Shown: piece after piece, positions 46,481 to 55,413 of the stretch
How the letters are laid out: each line of letters starts with the position of its first letter
Position numbering within the stretch: the stretch's first letter is position 1
Assembly (NCBI RefSeq): GCF_000242615.2
Contig: NZ_KI912268.1
Location: forward strand, 2,975,766-3,039,765
Length of the DNA stretch: 64,000 bases
Reading direction: 5' to 3'
DNA from: Holophaga foetida DSM 6591
Lineage (GTDB): Bacteria; Acidobacteriota; Holophagae; Holophagales; Holophagaceae
Program-made: the position numbers and the translations under genes
Notes under the pieces: model-generated
Told to the model about the DNA's origin: nothing
The model's input: only the letters and a program-made list of their open reading frames with translations
The model's database searches: none

Positions 46481-47437
46481 ATGCGCCAACCCATCCCCTT
46501 TGATCCCCAAGCCGAGGATCCCGATAGCCCCACCTCCTACGCCTTCGTCTCCGGAACAGGCGCGGTCGGGGCGGATGACGAATGGGCTCTCATTCGGTAC
46601 GCAGGGCATCCCATTGGGGAGGTTGTGCCCGTGCGAGGGGATGGCATCAGTCTGGGTCGCGGGCTGGATAATGATCTCTGTCTGCCTGATGCCGAGGTGA
46701 GTCGGCGCCACGCCAAGCTCGACCTCCTGGTGCACGGCGATGAAGGCAGCCTTGTGATGCTGCGGGATCTCGGTTCCACCAACGGCACCTTCGTGAATGG
46801 CAAGCGGGTGCCAGGCAATGATGAGCCCCTCCATCTCTTCGACGGGGATGTGCTGAGGGTTGGCGGTCACGCCTTCAAGCTCAAGCTCCTGGACCCCCTG
46901 GAGCGCCACTACCATCAGGTGGTGCAGGCCCAGACCACCCGGGACCACCTGACGGGGGTGAGCAACCGGGCCACGGTGCTGGGCTACCTGGAGAAGCACA
47001 CCGACCTGACCCGGCGCTACCGGAGGCCCCTTGCTGTGATCCTTTGTGATCTGGATCACTTCAAGCGGGTCAATGACACCTACGGACATGCCACGGGGGA
47101 CTTGGCCCTCAAGCTCTTCGGCATGGTCCTCCTGCGGCGCCTGAGGACCTGCGACCATGCCGGGCGCATCGGGGGTGAGGAGTTCCTCATCGTGCTCCCC
47201 GAAACCCAGCTCCAGGAGGCCCTCGCTGTGGCAGAAGAGCTCCGCACGGCCTTCGGCAGCGAGCCCATCTCCCCGCCCGACGGTAGCACCCCCTTCCATG
47301 TCCAGGCGTCCTTCGGGGTCGCCCAACTCCTGGAGCAGGATTTGAACGCGGGCTCCCTCTTCGGCCGGGCGGATGTGGCGCTATACCGCGCCAAGGCCCT
47401 GGGCAGGAACCGCGTGGAGTGCGACGATCCCGTATGA
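46481..47437 (+). CDS. FHA-GGDEF diguanylate cyclase 2
   Basis: A 318-aa paralogue of the previous gene, with the same order. The FHA domain has LGRGLDNDLCLPD, SRRHAKL and GSTNGTFVNG; the GGDEF domain has DLDHFKRVNDT, GGEEF (231-235) and inhibitory RTCD five residues upstream. The two copies share domain order but differ widely in sequence, so the duplication is not recent. Its stop overlaps the kinase gene start (ATGA). Confidence 0.92.
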   Translation: MRQPIPFDPQAEDPDSPTSYAFVSGTGAVGADDEWALIRYAGHPIGEVVPVRGDGISLGRGLDNDLCLPDAEVSRRHAKLDLLVHGDEGSLVMLRDLGSTNGTFVNGKRVPGNDEPLHLFDGDVLRVGGHAFKLKLLDPLERHYHQVVQAQTTRDHLTGVSNRATVLGYLEKHTDLTRRYRRPLAVILCDLDHFKRVNDTYGHATGDLALKLFGMVLLRRLRTCDHAGRIGGEEFLIVLPETQLQEALAVAEELRTAFGSEPISPPDGSTPFHVQASFGVAQLLEQDLNAGSLFGRADVALYRAKALGRNRVECDDPV

Positions 47438-48864
47438 ACGTGCTGCTGCCCAGACAGATCGGGGGGGTGAAGATCCTGGAACGCCTGGGGGAGGGAGGCA
47501 TGGCCTTCGTCCATCGGGCGGAGGACCTCTTCAACCCCGAACGCGCCCTGGCGGTGAAGTTCCTGCGGGCTGAGACCAGCGCCGACTCGGAACTGGCCCA
47601 GCGTTTCCTTCGGGAGGGGGAGGTCCTCAAGCGCCTCTCCCATCCTCATCTCGTGGAGGTCTACGACTTCGGGCGCGCCGGTCGGACCCCCTACATTCTC
47701 ATGGAGCTCCTTCCCGGGGGCAGCGTCAAGGCTTGCCGTGGTGAGGCTCCCGCCCGGATCCTGCGACGCCTCCTTCCGGTGGCGGACGCCCTTCGGTACA
47801 CCCATGAATCCGGGGTCATCCACCGCGATCTCAAACCCTCGAACCTCCTGTTCGCGGAGGATGGGCGTCTGAAGGTCACGGACTTCGGGGTCTGCCTCTG
47901 GGAGGGGAGCGAAGGTACCCGGGTGACCCGCTCCCAGATGGTGGTGGGCACTTTGGGCTACATGGCCCCGGAGCAGCACGGCGATCCCCGTCGCGTGGAT
48001 GGCCGCTGCGATGTCTATGCCCTGGGGGCAATCCTCTACGAGTTCTGCACAGGGCAGTCGTACAGCCAGATCCAGCTCCCCCCCGCCGCCGTCCGCCCAG
48101 GCTTCCCCTTGCGCCTCGCGGGACTGCTCATGCGCTCCCTCAGCGCCGATCCCGCCCGCCGCACTCCTTCCATGGGCGTCTTCCAGCAGGAGTTGGCGGG
48201 TTGGCTGGAGAGCGCGGAGGCCGCCGGGTGGGGTGAGGAGCCCCTGCCGGGCTGGCGGGATGAGGATCGGGACGAAGAGACCGTGAGCAGGGTCAAGGCG
48301 GTGAATCGGCCCCAAAGTCCGGAGGAACGCCTGGCCCCCTACCTGGATGCGCTGCAGACCGGAGGGGTGGGAGCCCGGCGGGCTGCGGCCGAGGGCCTGC
48401 GGACCGTGGTGATGCCCAGCGACGAAACCTTCCTGCTGGAGGCCATGGGGCGCGCCTCCGAGGGGGCCCGCTTTGCGCTGGTTCTTGCCCTGGGGCAGAT
48501 CGGAGGGAGTCCCAGCCTGGTGCCCCTCCTTTCCCTGCTGGAAGATCCCTTCGCCCGCGCGGAGGCCGCCGAGGCCCTCAGCCTGATCGCGCTCCGCACC
48601 GGTCAGGGGCCTGAGATTCTGGGGCGTCTCCAGGAAGGGGGGCTTGGCAATCCCTGGCGATGGGTTCCCCGGGCCCGCCTGGGTGACGAGGCCTGGGTCG
48701 AGGCTCTGGAATCCGGATGGGAGGCCCTGGCACCCCCCCTCAAGCTCCAGGCCCTGGAGGCTTCCCGTCTCCTGCCCGAACCCCTGCGGGGCCGCGTGAA
48801 GGCCCTCACCCGGGACCTGGCTGGGCGGAGTTCGCACCAGCGGCAGGTCTGGGAGGGGCTGTAG
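47434..48864 (+). CDS. Ser/Thr protein kinase with HEAT-like C-terminal repeats
   Basis: A 476-aa protein. The kinase domain (about 10-260) has the Gly-rich loop LGEGGMAFVH, Lys42 in LAVKFLR, catalytic HRDLKPSN (130-137), DFG (150-152) and the activation-segment end GTLGYMAPEQ. Residues about 300-470 are Ala/Leu/Glu-rich helical repeats of HEAT or PBS-lyase type. No membrane helix is visible. It starts inside the stop of the second FHA-GGDEF gene, and FHA domains bind phosphothreonine, so it may phosphorylate and tune those cyclases. Confidence 0.9.
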   Translation: MNVLLPRQIGGVKILERLGEGGMAFVHRAEDLFNPERALAVKFLRAETSADSELAQRFLREGEVLKRLSHPHLVEVYDFGRAGRTPYILMELLPGGSVKACRGEAPARILRRLLPVADALRYTHESGVIHRDLKPSNLLFAEDGRLKVTDFGVCLWEGSEGTRVTRSQMVVGTLGYMAPEQHGDPRRVDGRCDVYALGAILYEFCTGQSYSQIQLPPAAVRPGFPLRLAGLLMRSLSADPARRTPSMGVFQQELAGWLESAEAAGWGEEPLPGWRDEDRDEETVSRVKAVNRPQSPEERLAPYLDALQTGGVGARRAAAEGLRTVVMPSDETFLLEAMGRASEGARFALVLALGQIGGSPSLVPLLSLLEDPFARAEAAEALSLIALRTGQGPEILGRLQEGGLGNPWRWVPRARLGDEAWVEALESGWEALAPPLKLQALEASRLLPEPLRGRVKALTRDLAGRSSHQRQVWEGL

Positions 48865-48892
48865 GGGGCAAGCGGTTTCACAAAATGGAATT

Positions 48893-50275
48893 TCACCAGC
48901 GGTAGGTGGTGAAATCTGGGTCCGGGCTCTTGGGAAGCCTTTTGCAGAGGAAGGCCAGGATCTGAATCGTCTCGTCTGTATTCCCGCTCTGGGGCGTCTC
49001 CGGAAGCTTGTGGGGTATCGGAGGTTGGATGCGTCGCTGGAAGACGGGAAGGCGCCTCCCGGCAAGCAGGTTCAAGGGCTTTAGTCTTTCTTTGCTCTGC
49101 AGGTTCCCGGGGCCCAGTGGGCGGAAGACCGCAAGCGGTGCTTTCCCACGGAATTCAACCCGTGGCCTGGGGAGGATGCGAGGCTTGAACTGATGCAGTA
49201 CGGCGATTGTTGCAGGGTCGAAGACCAAGGGCTGGACAGGCAGGGGGCCGGGGGCCCCCGAAAGCTTTTCGACCTGCACCTTGCGGGCGAAGACAAGGGC
49301 GACGGGATAGGCGGGGCACAGTCCCCGAGGTGGTGCGGCCCCGTCACTGAGGATGAGTGACGGGTCTGCGAAGCGCCAAAACCGAGCCGTCAAGGCCTCG
49401 GGGGCGAACCAAGGGCGGAGCAGTGCGGCCGAACTGAACTCGAAGCGGATGGACTTGATGTCATGGGGGAATTCAGAAGGAGCCCCTGCTTGGCCCGAGG
49501 AGGCTTCAGTCAGGAACGCATCGACTTCGGCCCCGCTCAGCTCGAAAGACTTCCATGCCCCCTCGGCAACGGCATTGGCTGGCATGAAGCTGGTGCTGAA
49601 GACCCGCATCTGATCGCTGGGTCGGGTCAGGGTGTCCAGGTCTGAATCAAAGCGCTTCATCCACTCGCCGCGGGTCAGGAGGGGCGACTTGGCCCCCAGG
49701 AGTCGGACCTGCTCCTGGGCCTGCTCGATATCGAACCGGAATCCCAGGGTTGCCCAGTCCGAGAGAGCTTGGTTCAGGTCTTCCAGCAGCGGAGGCTCGG
49801 TGGCTTCGGTCCACTCGGCCTTTGCGGCATCATTCCCGGCCATGGCGGTGGCCTTCCTGACCAGGTAGTCCTGCTCGAGAATCTTGTATTGGTCCCGGTA
49901 CTCGCCATAGCTGAGGGCCGCTTGCGAAGGTGAGCGCAGGCCGTCCTCGCTTTGGGTGAAGAGCAGCGCGCAGGCTGCTTGGTAGTCGGACTCCTCCCCG
50001 TCCGTGCGGCTGGATTCGGCGAACTCCCCCTCTTTCGTTATTTTTCTGTAGATATCCCAGAGCATCTCTCCAGAGGAGGACCAAGTATTTCCATCGGGAA
50101 TGCGATTCACCAAGGCCGAGAACTCAATGAGCCTCCCAAAGCTCGGGTCGCCTGCCAGGTCCAGCGCCTGGGGGGGGAAGGCCAGGGGAGTGATGGGAAA
50201 ACTCAGGAAAGTCCCCTCACTCCCGAAAACCTGGGTGGCCTTGGCCATGATGGCGAGCTGTGCCGCTGCCTCCAT
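48893..50275 (-). CDS. Large unknown protein, third gene of an unassigned operon
   Basis: A 460-aa protein with no recognised family. It shares with the gene upstream a helical segment (LSDWATLGFRFDIEQ, about 171-185), a RPWF motif (287-290), a GLCPAYPVALVFARK region (318-332) and the C-terminal PKSPDP (448-453). A Pro/Arg-rich stretch (about 362-425) is basic. No signal peptide or membrane helix is visible. Its start is nine bases after the stop of the paralogue. Function unknown; it may be a structural or effector-like partner. Confidence 0.75.
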   Translation of the reverse strand: MEAAAQLAIMAKATQVFGSEGTFLSFPITPLAFPPQALDLAGDPSFGRLIEFSALVNRIPDGNTWSSSGEMLWDIYRKITKEGEFAESSRTDGEESDYQAACALLFTQSEDGLRSPSQAALSYGEYRDQYKILEQDYLVRKATAMAGNDAAKAEWTEATEPPLLEDLNQALSDWATLGFRFDIEQAQEQVRLLGAKSPLLTRGEWMKRFDSDLDTLTRPSDQMRVFSTSFMPANAVAEGAWKSFELSGAEVDAFLTEASSGQAGAPSEFPHDIKSIRFEFSSAALLRPWFAPEALTARFWRFADPSLILSDGAAPPRGLCPAYPVALVFARKVQVEKLSGAPGPLPVQPLVFDPATIAVLHQFKPRILPRPRVEFRGKAPLAVFRPLGPGNLQSKERLKPLNLLAGRRLPVFQRRIQPPIPHKLPETPQSGNTDETIQILAFLCKRLPKSPDPDFTTYRW

Positions 50276-50284
50276 TGCTGGACC

Positions 50285-51862
50285 TCAAACCCAACTCGTG
50301 ATGCTGGACAGAGGGTCTGGCGATTTAGGGAAGACGTGACACTTGAAGCCGATGATCTGGGTGCCTGGGACCTTCATGGTCTGGGTCTCGCTATCGTAAT
50401 GCCCCTCGAAGGAGCTCACTCCGCATGCGGAACTGCGCCCGGCGCTGCCTCCCAGGTGGATGGGGCCCAGGGAGAAGACTCCCATTTCGCTGGAGGAAGA
50501 GCTTCGCCAAGCACTGTGCGCCTCGCTGAAGCCCTGGGACTTGCCAAAGTAGATGTTCAAGTCCCGGACCAGGATCATGGACGTTGGGTAAGCGGGCAGG
50601 AGTCCTTGAGTCGGGGTGCCGCCATCGCTTGCAAATTGGCCTTTGGCCTCAGGGTTGTTCTGGTCCATGCGCCAGCACTTGCTCATCAGGAAAGCCGTCT
50701 TGAACCAGGGGCGCACGATGGGGATCTGAGCGATCTTGAAGCGCATGGTGAAGAGCTCGGAATCGAAGGAGACCTTGTTGTATTGGTCGCCGCTGGCGCT
50801 CCGGGTGCTGGCCCCTCCGCCAAAGATGCCAAGGAATCCACCTCCACCACTGGCACGGGAGAAACTCTGGCTATAGCTGGAATATGAGGAATTGTTGAAG
50901 TCCGAGGAGCTGAAGCCGAATTCGGTCCAGCCGGCCCTTTCCATGAAGTTCCCTGGCACCGCGGAGGTGTAGTAGAAGTCGCTTCCAGAGGCTGCCCCGG
51001 TGAGCCGAGCCTTCTCCAGGTCATCCCTGTATTCCTGCTTGAGAAGCGACATGTCCCGTTGCATGACCTGGTCGATGTAGGCCGCGATCTGCTCGTAGTC
51101 GTCCTTGTATCCGGTGGTTACCCAATCGTTCATCGCAGCCTTGACCTTGTTTCGGAGGACGCTGGCGTTGATGGCCCAGGCTTGGACAGCTCGTTGGTCC
51201 GCAGCGGCAAGAGCATCGATGCGCGCATTGTTGTAGTCCAGGGCCGCGCTCATGTAATCGGCCATCTTGGTGTGGTAGGCCTGGACCAGCGGGCTCGGCT
51301 CTGTGACCTGGACTTCGGAATCGTCGATCAGGTTCTTCTTGGTCTTGACAGTCTGCAACAGACCCCGGAACTTCTCGATCTTCTGCTTCGTTTCCGCAGG
51401 CAGTTCGGAGGCCATCACCTGGCTCATTCGGAGGATGTAGTTGTAGCGGTCGGACAGACTTCCCTCGTTGTTCATCACGCTCAATACGGAGAACTGGCTA
51501 TTGGTGGCAGCGGCCAGATCGGGGACGAAATCCACGAGGCGGGCGAACTCTTCGGCTTGGAGCAGCATCCGGGCCGCATCGCTGCCCTTGATGGCTTCCA
51601 GCTGAGCCGGTGTAAGCTCGGGCTGGATGACGTTGCCGGCGGCGTCCCGCGTGCGCATCTGGTCCAATGCGTTCCTGCGGACCACACCCGTCAGGCCCTG
51701 CTGCATGAAACGGGCATCTTCGGGTTGGATGGGGATCCCGGGGGTGCACCAGCTGAAGAAGTTGTCCTCGGACTTGGGCACCGTATCGTCCCCATTGGTG
51801 AGGACGTTGTATACCTTGCCCATGATCTGGTTGAGCATCATTTCGGGAGCGACGAGCGACAT
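50285..51862 (-). CDS. Large unknown protein, second gene of an unassigned operon
   Basis: A 525-aa protein. The first half (about 85-290) is predicted alpha-helical and rich in Ala, Gln and charged residues. A Ser/Gly-rich low-complexity linker (about 318-360) separates it from a C-terminal domain shared with the downstream gene: RPWF (384-387), QGLLPAYPTSMILVRD (419-434) and PKSPDP (512-517). ATG 51862 has AAGGAG upstream. No signal peptide is evident. It does not match any family I know. Confidence 0.75.
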   Translation of the reverse strand: MSLVAPEMMLNQIMGKVYNVLTNGDDTVPKSEDNFFSWCTPGIPIQPEDARFMQQGLTGVVRRNALDQMRTRDAAGNVIQPELTPAQLEAIKGSDAARMLLQAEEFARLVDFVPDLAAATNSQFSVLSVMNNEGSLSDRYNYILRMSQVMASELPAETKQKIEKFRGLLQTVKTKKNLIDDSEVQVTEPSPLVQAYHTKMADYMSAALDYNNARIDALAAADQRAVQAWAINASVLRNKVKAAMNDWVTTGYKDDYEQIAAYIDQVMQRDMSLLKQEYRDDLEKARLTGAASGSDFYYTSAVPGNFMERAGWTEFGFSSSDFNNSSYSSYSQSFSRASGGGGFLGIFGGGASTRSASGDQYNKVSFDSELFTMRFKIAQIPIVRPWFKTAFLMSKCWRMDQNNPEAKGQFASDGGTPTQGLLPAYPTSMILVRDLNIYFGKSQGFSEAHSAWRSSSSSEMGVFSLGPIHLGGSAGRSSACGVSSFEGHYDSETQTMKVPGTQIIGFKCHVFPKSPDPLSSITSWV

Positions 51863-51915
51863 GGTGGGTCTCCTTGGAAGGGGGGCGTGGTTGAACGCCG
51901 GGAGGTGCTCGGGGA

Positions 51916-52866
51916 TCAAGCGAGATCTGCGATGACAGCGCCGTAGTAGTAATTGACGAAGACGTCCTGCGGGACGGCCAGACTGAGTTGGCTCTGACCG
52001 TTGGACCACGCCGACAGGAGTATGTCCCCCGCCTTGAACCGAGCCTGAGGACTGCTGTCATCTGCTGTTGCGACGGTGATACCGCTGAGGCTGACGATGT
52101 AGTGGTTCGGGAACTGGTTGAGGACGAACTGATCCACCAGTGGCTCCTTCAGGGCGGCGTGGAGCAGGTCCTCGTATACCAGCAGAGCGATGTCCCGCCC
52201 CTCGACATGCTCAAGTCCTTCTGCTTGGGGGATGCCTGCGGGGCTAAACCAATTGGCCTCGTTGCGAACCTTGCCATATATGCCAGTGGCACACAGCCAA
52301 TCCGCAAGTTCCTCTGGGCGCGTGATCCCGGCTGCGGCCTGACTGGGGTCCCCAACCCAGCTTGGCTGCCAGAAGGGTTGGCCAGTGTTGCGAATGGCGC
52401 TGAGGATCATCCAGTCAGCCCCTGCTGTTCCGGCTCTGTCAGCGATCTGTGTGTAGTCCTGGGCCAGTAGATCCTGGCTGGGGGAAATGGCCAGACTTCC
52501 GATGGAACTGGACCCACTCTCGTAGAGCTCCGTGGCGAAGTGGGCGAATGCCACAGGATCTCGACCAGACCACATGAATACCAGCGCTGCGGGGCCGCAG
52601 AGATTGAGCCCAGCTTGTGTGATTTTCCGGTTCCCCCGGACTTCCCCAGTGGTGGCATCGACTTCAATAAGTTCCATGAGGCGATCGGCCACGGCGCTGC
52701 GTTCCAGGCCTGTCCAGGCTCCAGAACCCTCATCAGCGCGGAATTCTTCCACGATCTGCGCCGCTTCCACGGGGTCGGAAACCTGCCGCATGTCCCCAGA
52801 GCGGGCATCGGCCAATGCGACGTCCAATGCGCCCAGGTCTTGGAAGTAATTGTCAGTCCCGCCCAT
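51916..52866 (-). CDS. C39-like cysteine peptidase candidate, first gene of an unassigned operon
   Basis: A 316-aa protein. The segment QAGLNLCGPAALVF (84-97) has the Gln-x5-Cys-Gly-Pro-Ala pattern of papain-like C39-type peptidases, with Q84 as oxyanion residue and C90 as nucleophile. A plausible catalytic His is H255 in NHYIVSLSG, followed by a GDILLSAWSNG strand that could supply the third residue. AAGGAGG precedes the ATG. It leads the operon with two large paralogues and lies after an AT-rich promoter region. Peptidase activity is an inference from motif spacing. Confidence 0.7.
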   Translation of the reverse strand: MGGTDNYFQDLGALDVALADARSGDMRQVSDPVEAAQIVEEFRADEGSGAWTGLERSAVADRLMELIEVDATTGEVRGNRKITQAGLNLCGPAALVFMWSGRDPVAFAHFATELYESGSSSIGSLAISPSQDLLAQDYTQIADRAGTAGADWMILSAIRNTGQPFWQPSWVGDPSQAAAGITRPEELADWLCATGIYGKVRNEANWFSPAGIPQAEGLEHVEGRDIALLVYEDLLHAALKEPLVDQFVLNQFPNHYIVSLSGITVATADDSSPQARFKAGDILLSAWSNGQSQLSLAVPQDVFVNYYYGAVIADLA

Positions 52867-53188
52867 GATGTCCTCCTTATGGATGGCACATCATTACCAC
52901 GGGGTGATCCTGTTGCAACAAAAAAATTATATTAAATCGTAATTGTTTGTATTTTACTAATCGTATCTTGTTTTTTGTACATTCTAACCATTTGTGTGCA
53001 GGCAGGTGGGTTCCAGCGTTGGCAACAGGCGTTTAGGGGCTTTCCGGATCTCTTGCTCATCTTTGGGGGGCCTGGGTTGAACGCCTCGGCTCTGGATCCG
53101 CAGGGGACCCTCGGGAGAGGGGCACGGTGAAACCCCTTATCTCTGCCCATTCGAGCCATCCTTCGCCCGCGGGGTTGTACTCACATGT
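52867..53188. other. AT-rich upstream region of the unassigned operon
   Basis: No gene is visible in these 322 bases. The part from about 52915 to 52990 is strikingly AT-rich for this genome and contains a consensus TATAAT on the minus strand (52926-52931), about 60 bases before the operon start, without a clear -35 box. The right part returns to normal composition and is the downstream end of rdgB. Confidence 0.55.
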
Positions 53189-53785
53189 CTACTGCGTCGG
53201 ATTCTGCCCGAGCCGCTTCTTTAAGTCCCCCGCAGCTCTCCCCCGATGGCTGAGGGCGTGCTTGATGTTGCTGCCCAGCTCTCCGAAGGTCTGGTCATGG
53301 CCTTCGGGGATGAAGATGGGGTCGTAGCCGAAGCCGTCGGTGCCCCGGGGTTCGAAGGCCAGGGTGCCTTCCACGGCACCTCCCACGGTGAAGGGCGCTC
53401 CAGCGGTGGGGGCCAGGGCGAGGACGCAGACGAAGCGGGCGCTGCGGGCGGAGCCTTCGGGCAGCATGGAGAGGAGCAGGCGGTTCTTGGCGTCCTGGGA
53501 CAGGTGATTGGCAAAGCGGGCTGACAGCACGCCGGGCCCGCCCCAGAGGGCGTCCACACAGATGCCGGAGTCGTCCGCCAGGAATCCATCCACGGGGGGC
53601 AGCCCCTGGGCCTTCCACCAGTCCCGGGCATAAGTGGCCTTTTGGAGGGCATTGTCCTGGAAGAATGCGCCGCTTTCGGGGATCTCCGGGGCGTCCGAAG
53701 GCCAGGGGATGAAATCGATGCTTGGAAGAAGTTCGTGGAACTCCTCCACCTTGTGGGCATTGCGGGTGGCGAGCAGCAGTCTCAC
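53189..53785 (-). CDS. rdgB: RdgB/HAM1-type non-canonical purine NTP pyrophosphatase
   Basis: A 198-aa house-cleaning enzyme that hydrolyses dITP, XTP and similar nucleotides. Signatures are LLLATRNAHKVEEFHELL at the start, FLADDSGICVDAL, PRGTDGFGYDPIFIPEG and the C-terminal SHRGRA. Length is standard. It begins one base after the stop of the ThiF/MoeB gene and is likely co-transcribed. Confidence 0.95.
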   Translation of the reverse strand: MRLLLATRNAHKVEEFHELLPSIDFIPWPSDAPEIPESGAFFQDNALQKATYARDWWKAQGLPPVDGFLADDSGICVDALWGGPGVLSARFANHLSQDAKNRLLLSMLPEGSARSARFVCVLALAPTAGAPFTVGGAVEGTLAFEPRGTDGFGYDPIFIPEGHDQTFGELGSNIKHALSHRGRAAGDLKKRLGQNPTQ

Positions 53786-53786
53786 G

Positions 53787-54788
53787 TCAGGCTCCGACGA
53801 CTTCGGTGTACCAGCCCTTGGCCCGCTCGGGGGTCACGGGGCCGTGGACCAGGGCGCGGCCGTCCTTGAAGAGGGTGAAACGGAGTTCCCCCTCGGTGCC
53901 CGTGAGGGCCAGGCCCGAGTCCTTCCAGTCCCGGCCCGTGCGGGCCTCCAGGCGCGGCTTGAGGGCGGCGAGGTCGAGTTGGCGGGGCGGGTTCACGCGG
54001 ATCTGGACCCCTTCCAGGCCGCAGAGGGAGGAGGCCTTGAGGGTCCACCGGGCATCCAGGAATTCGGTCACCTTGTCGGTGCAGAAGCGGCACCGGGTGG
54101 CCGGAGGCTGGATGAACTGGCGCTCGTTGTGCCAGAAGTCGAAGCGGGCCAGTTCGGGGTGGGGTTCCCGCCCCGTCAGGATCTTGATGGCCTCCAGCGC
54201 ACCCCAGCTGGCGGCGATGCCCACGGCGGGGCCCAGGACCCCGGCGCTGTCGCAGGTGTCCACGTCCCCGCTGGCGGGGGGCTCCTCGATGAGGCAGCGC
54301 AGGCAGGGGGTCCGGGGCGGGTTCAGGGGCCACACCATGCCCTCGCCGCCGATGGCACCGGTGTAAATCCAGGGGGTGCCCGTGAGGATGGCCACGTCAT
54401 TGATGAGGAAGCGGGCCTCGAAGTTGTCGGTGCCGTCCATGATCAGGTCGAAGCCCGCCAGCAGCTCCCGGGCGTTGCCGGAGGTCAGGTCTGCCACCTG
54501 GGCCACCAGCTCGATGGAGGAGTTGGCTTCGGCCAGGCGTTCCCGTGCGGCCTCGGCCTTGGGGCGTCCCAGGTCGCCCTCGCCGTAGAGGAGTTGGCGC
54601 TGGAGGTTGCTCAGCTCCACCAGATCCCGATCGATCAGGGTCAGGTGGCCCACGCCGGCCCGGGCCAGCCAGGAAGCCAGCACCGAACCCGTGGCTCCCA
54701 GGCCCACCACCGCCACCCGGCGGTCCCGGAGTCTGGCCTCGGGCTCACGGCCCAGGAAAATGCGCTGCTTGGCGTAACGGTCGATCAT
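53787..54788 (-). CDS. ThiF/MoeB/HesA-family E1-like adenylyltransferase
   Basis: A 333-aa enzyme that activates the C-terminus of a ubiquitin-like sulfur carrier by adenylation. The ATP-binding loop is VVGLGATGSVLASWLARAG, followed by LIDRDLVELSNLQRQ. DGTDNFEARFLIND and the catalytic-Cys region VDTCDSAGVLGP are present, as are two zinc-binding pairs (CLRC, CRFC). About 80 extra residues form a C-terminal domain of unclear type. ATG 54788 starts the conserved region. Partner may be MoaD or ThiS; neither is in the window. Confidence 0.85.
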   Translation of the reverse strand: MIDRYAKQRIFLGREPEARLRDRRVAVVGLGATGSVLASWLARAGVGHLTLIDRDLVELSNLQRQLLYGEGDLGRPKAEAARERLAEANSSIELVAQVADLTSGNARELLAGFDLIMDGTDNFEARFLINDVAILTGTPWIYTGAIGGEGMVWPLNPPRTPCLRCLIEEPPASGDVDTCDSAGVLGPAVGIAASWGALEAIKILTGREPHPELARFDFWHNERQFIQPPATRCRFCTDKVTEFLDARWTLKASSLCGLEGVQIRVNPPRQLDLAALKPRLEARTGRDWKDSGLALTGTEGELRFTLFKDGRALVHGPVTPERAKGWYTEVVGA

Positions 54789-54805
54789 GGATGCGGATTC
54801 CAATG

Positions 54806-54833
54806 TGAAAAGGGCGGGCCGGAGCCCGCCCTT
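54806..54833 (-). terminator. Intrinsic terminator between a DUF6941-like gene and the E1-like gene
   Basis: On the minus strand AAGGGCGGGC pairs with GCCCGCCCTT over a 4-base loop (54810-54833), then TTTTC. It follows the small conserved gene and lies just before the E1-like start, so the latter is probably expressed by read-through or a promoter within the terminator region. Confidence 0.85.
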
Positions 54834-54852
54834 CCAGTGTAGCTTGGGCGCC

Positions 54853-55311
54853 TTAGTTGGCGGCGCCGACTCCCTGGGACTTCTCCCACTCGGCCTGGAG
54901 GCGCTGGGCGTCGGAGATGGCGAACTTGTAGACGTATTCGAAGCGATCGGCACCCTTGGTGAGGCTCATGATGACTTCGTAGATGCCCTCGGCGCTCACC
55001 TCGAAGGGGGAGGCGATGACATTGAAGGTGCCTTCCTTGGCGCCATCGGGGATCTGGACATCGGAATCCCGGATGATGTCCTTGCGGTCGCCGTTGGGGG
55101 CCACGATGGAGAAGCCGAACTTGAACTGGCCGTCCATGCGGGAGAAGCGGGTATAGAAGCACACCTTGGGGAGGACATAGCCCACCTGGGGCACCACGAT
55201 GTGGTGATCATAAAGGCCCATGAGGGAGGTCTTGCCGCCGACTTCCTGGCGGATGTCGTCGCAAAGGAGGGTGAACTCGTGCTTGGGGGCCTTGATCTGG
55301 ACTTCTTGCAT
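54853..55311 (-). CDS. Small conserved protein, DUF6941-like
   Basis: A 152-aa soluble protein. It contains FTLLCDDIRQEVGGKTSLMG, close to the consensus I recall for the DUF6941 family, a small all-beta fold of unknown function. Further strands (YDHHIVVPQVGYVLPKV, GIYEVIMSLTKG) fit that picture. ATG 55311 has GGAG eight bases upstream; the longer frame is not supported. A strong terminator follows. Family name is tentative. Confidence 0.6.
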   Translation of the reverse strand: MQEVQIKAPKHEFTLLCDDIRQEVGGKTSLMGLYDHHIVVPQVGYVLPKVCFYTRFSRMDGQFKFGFSIVAPNGDRKDIIRDSDVQIPDGAKEGTFNVIASPFEVSAEGIYEVIMSLTKGADRFEYVYKFAISDAQRLQAEWEKSQGVGAAN

Positions 55312-55413
55312 GAATACTCCGGTTGAAGATGCGTTCTGGGTGAAGACCCAGTTTACTCCCAGCCCGGGTACCATCCAAGTTAAGGTTTTGTTGTCGTCGC
55401 TACTGGAGGCTTG

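Noticed and set aside
47080..49065. Long antisense frame opposite the kinase gene
   Set aside because: The plus strand carries complete kinase motifs, and the antisense translation is low-complexity Pro/Gly/Arg sequence.
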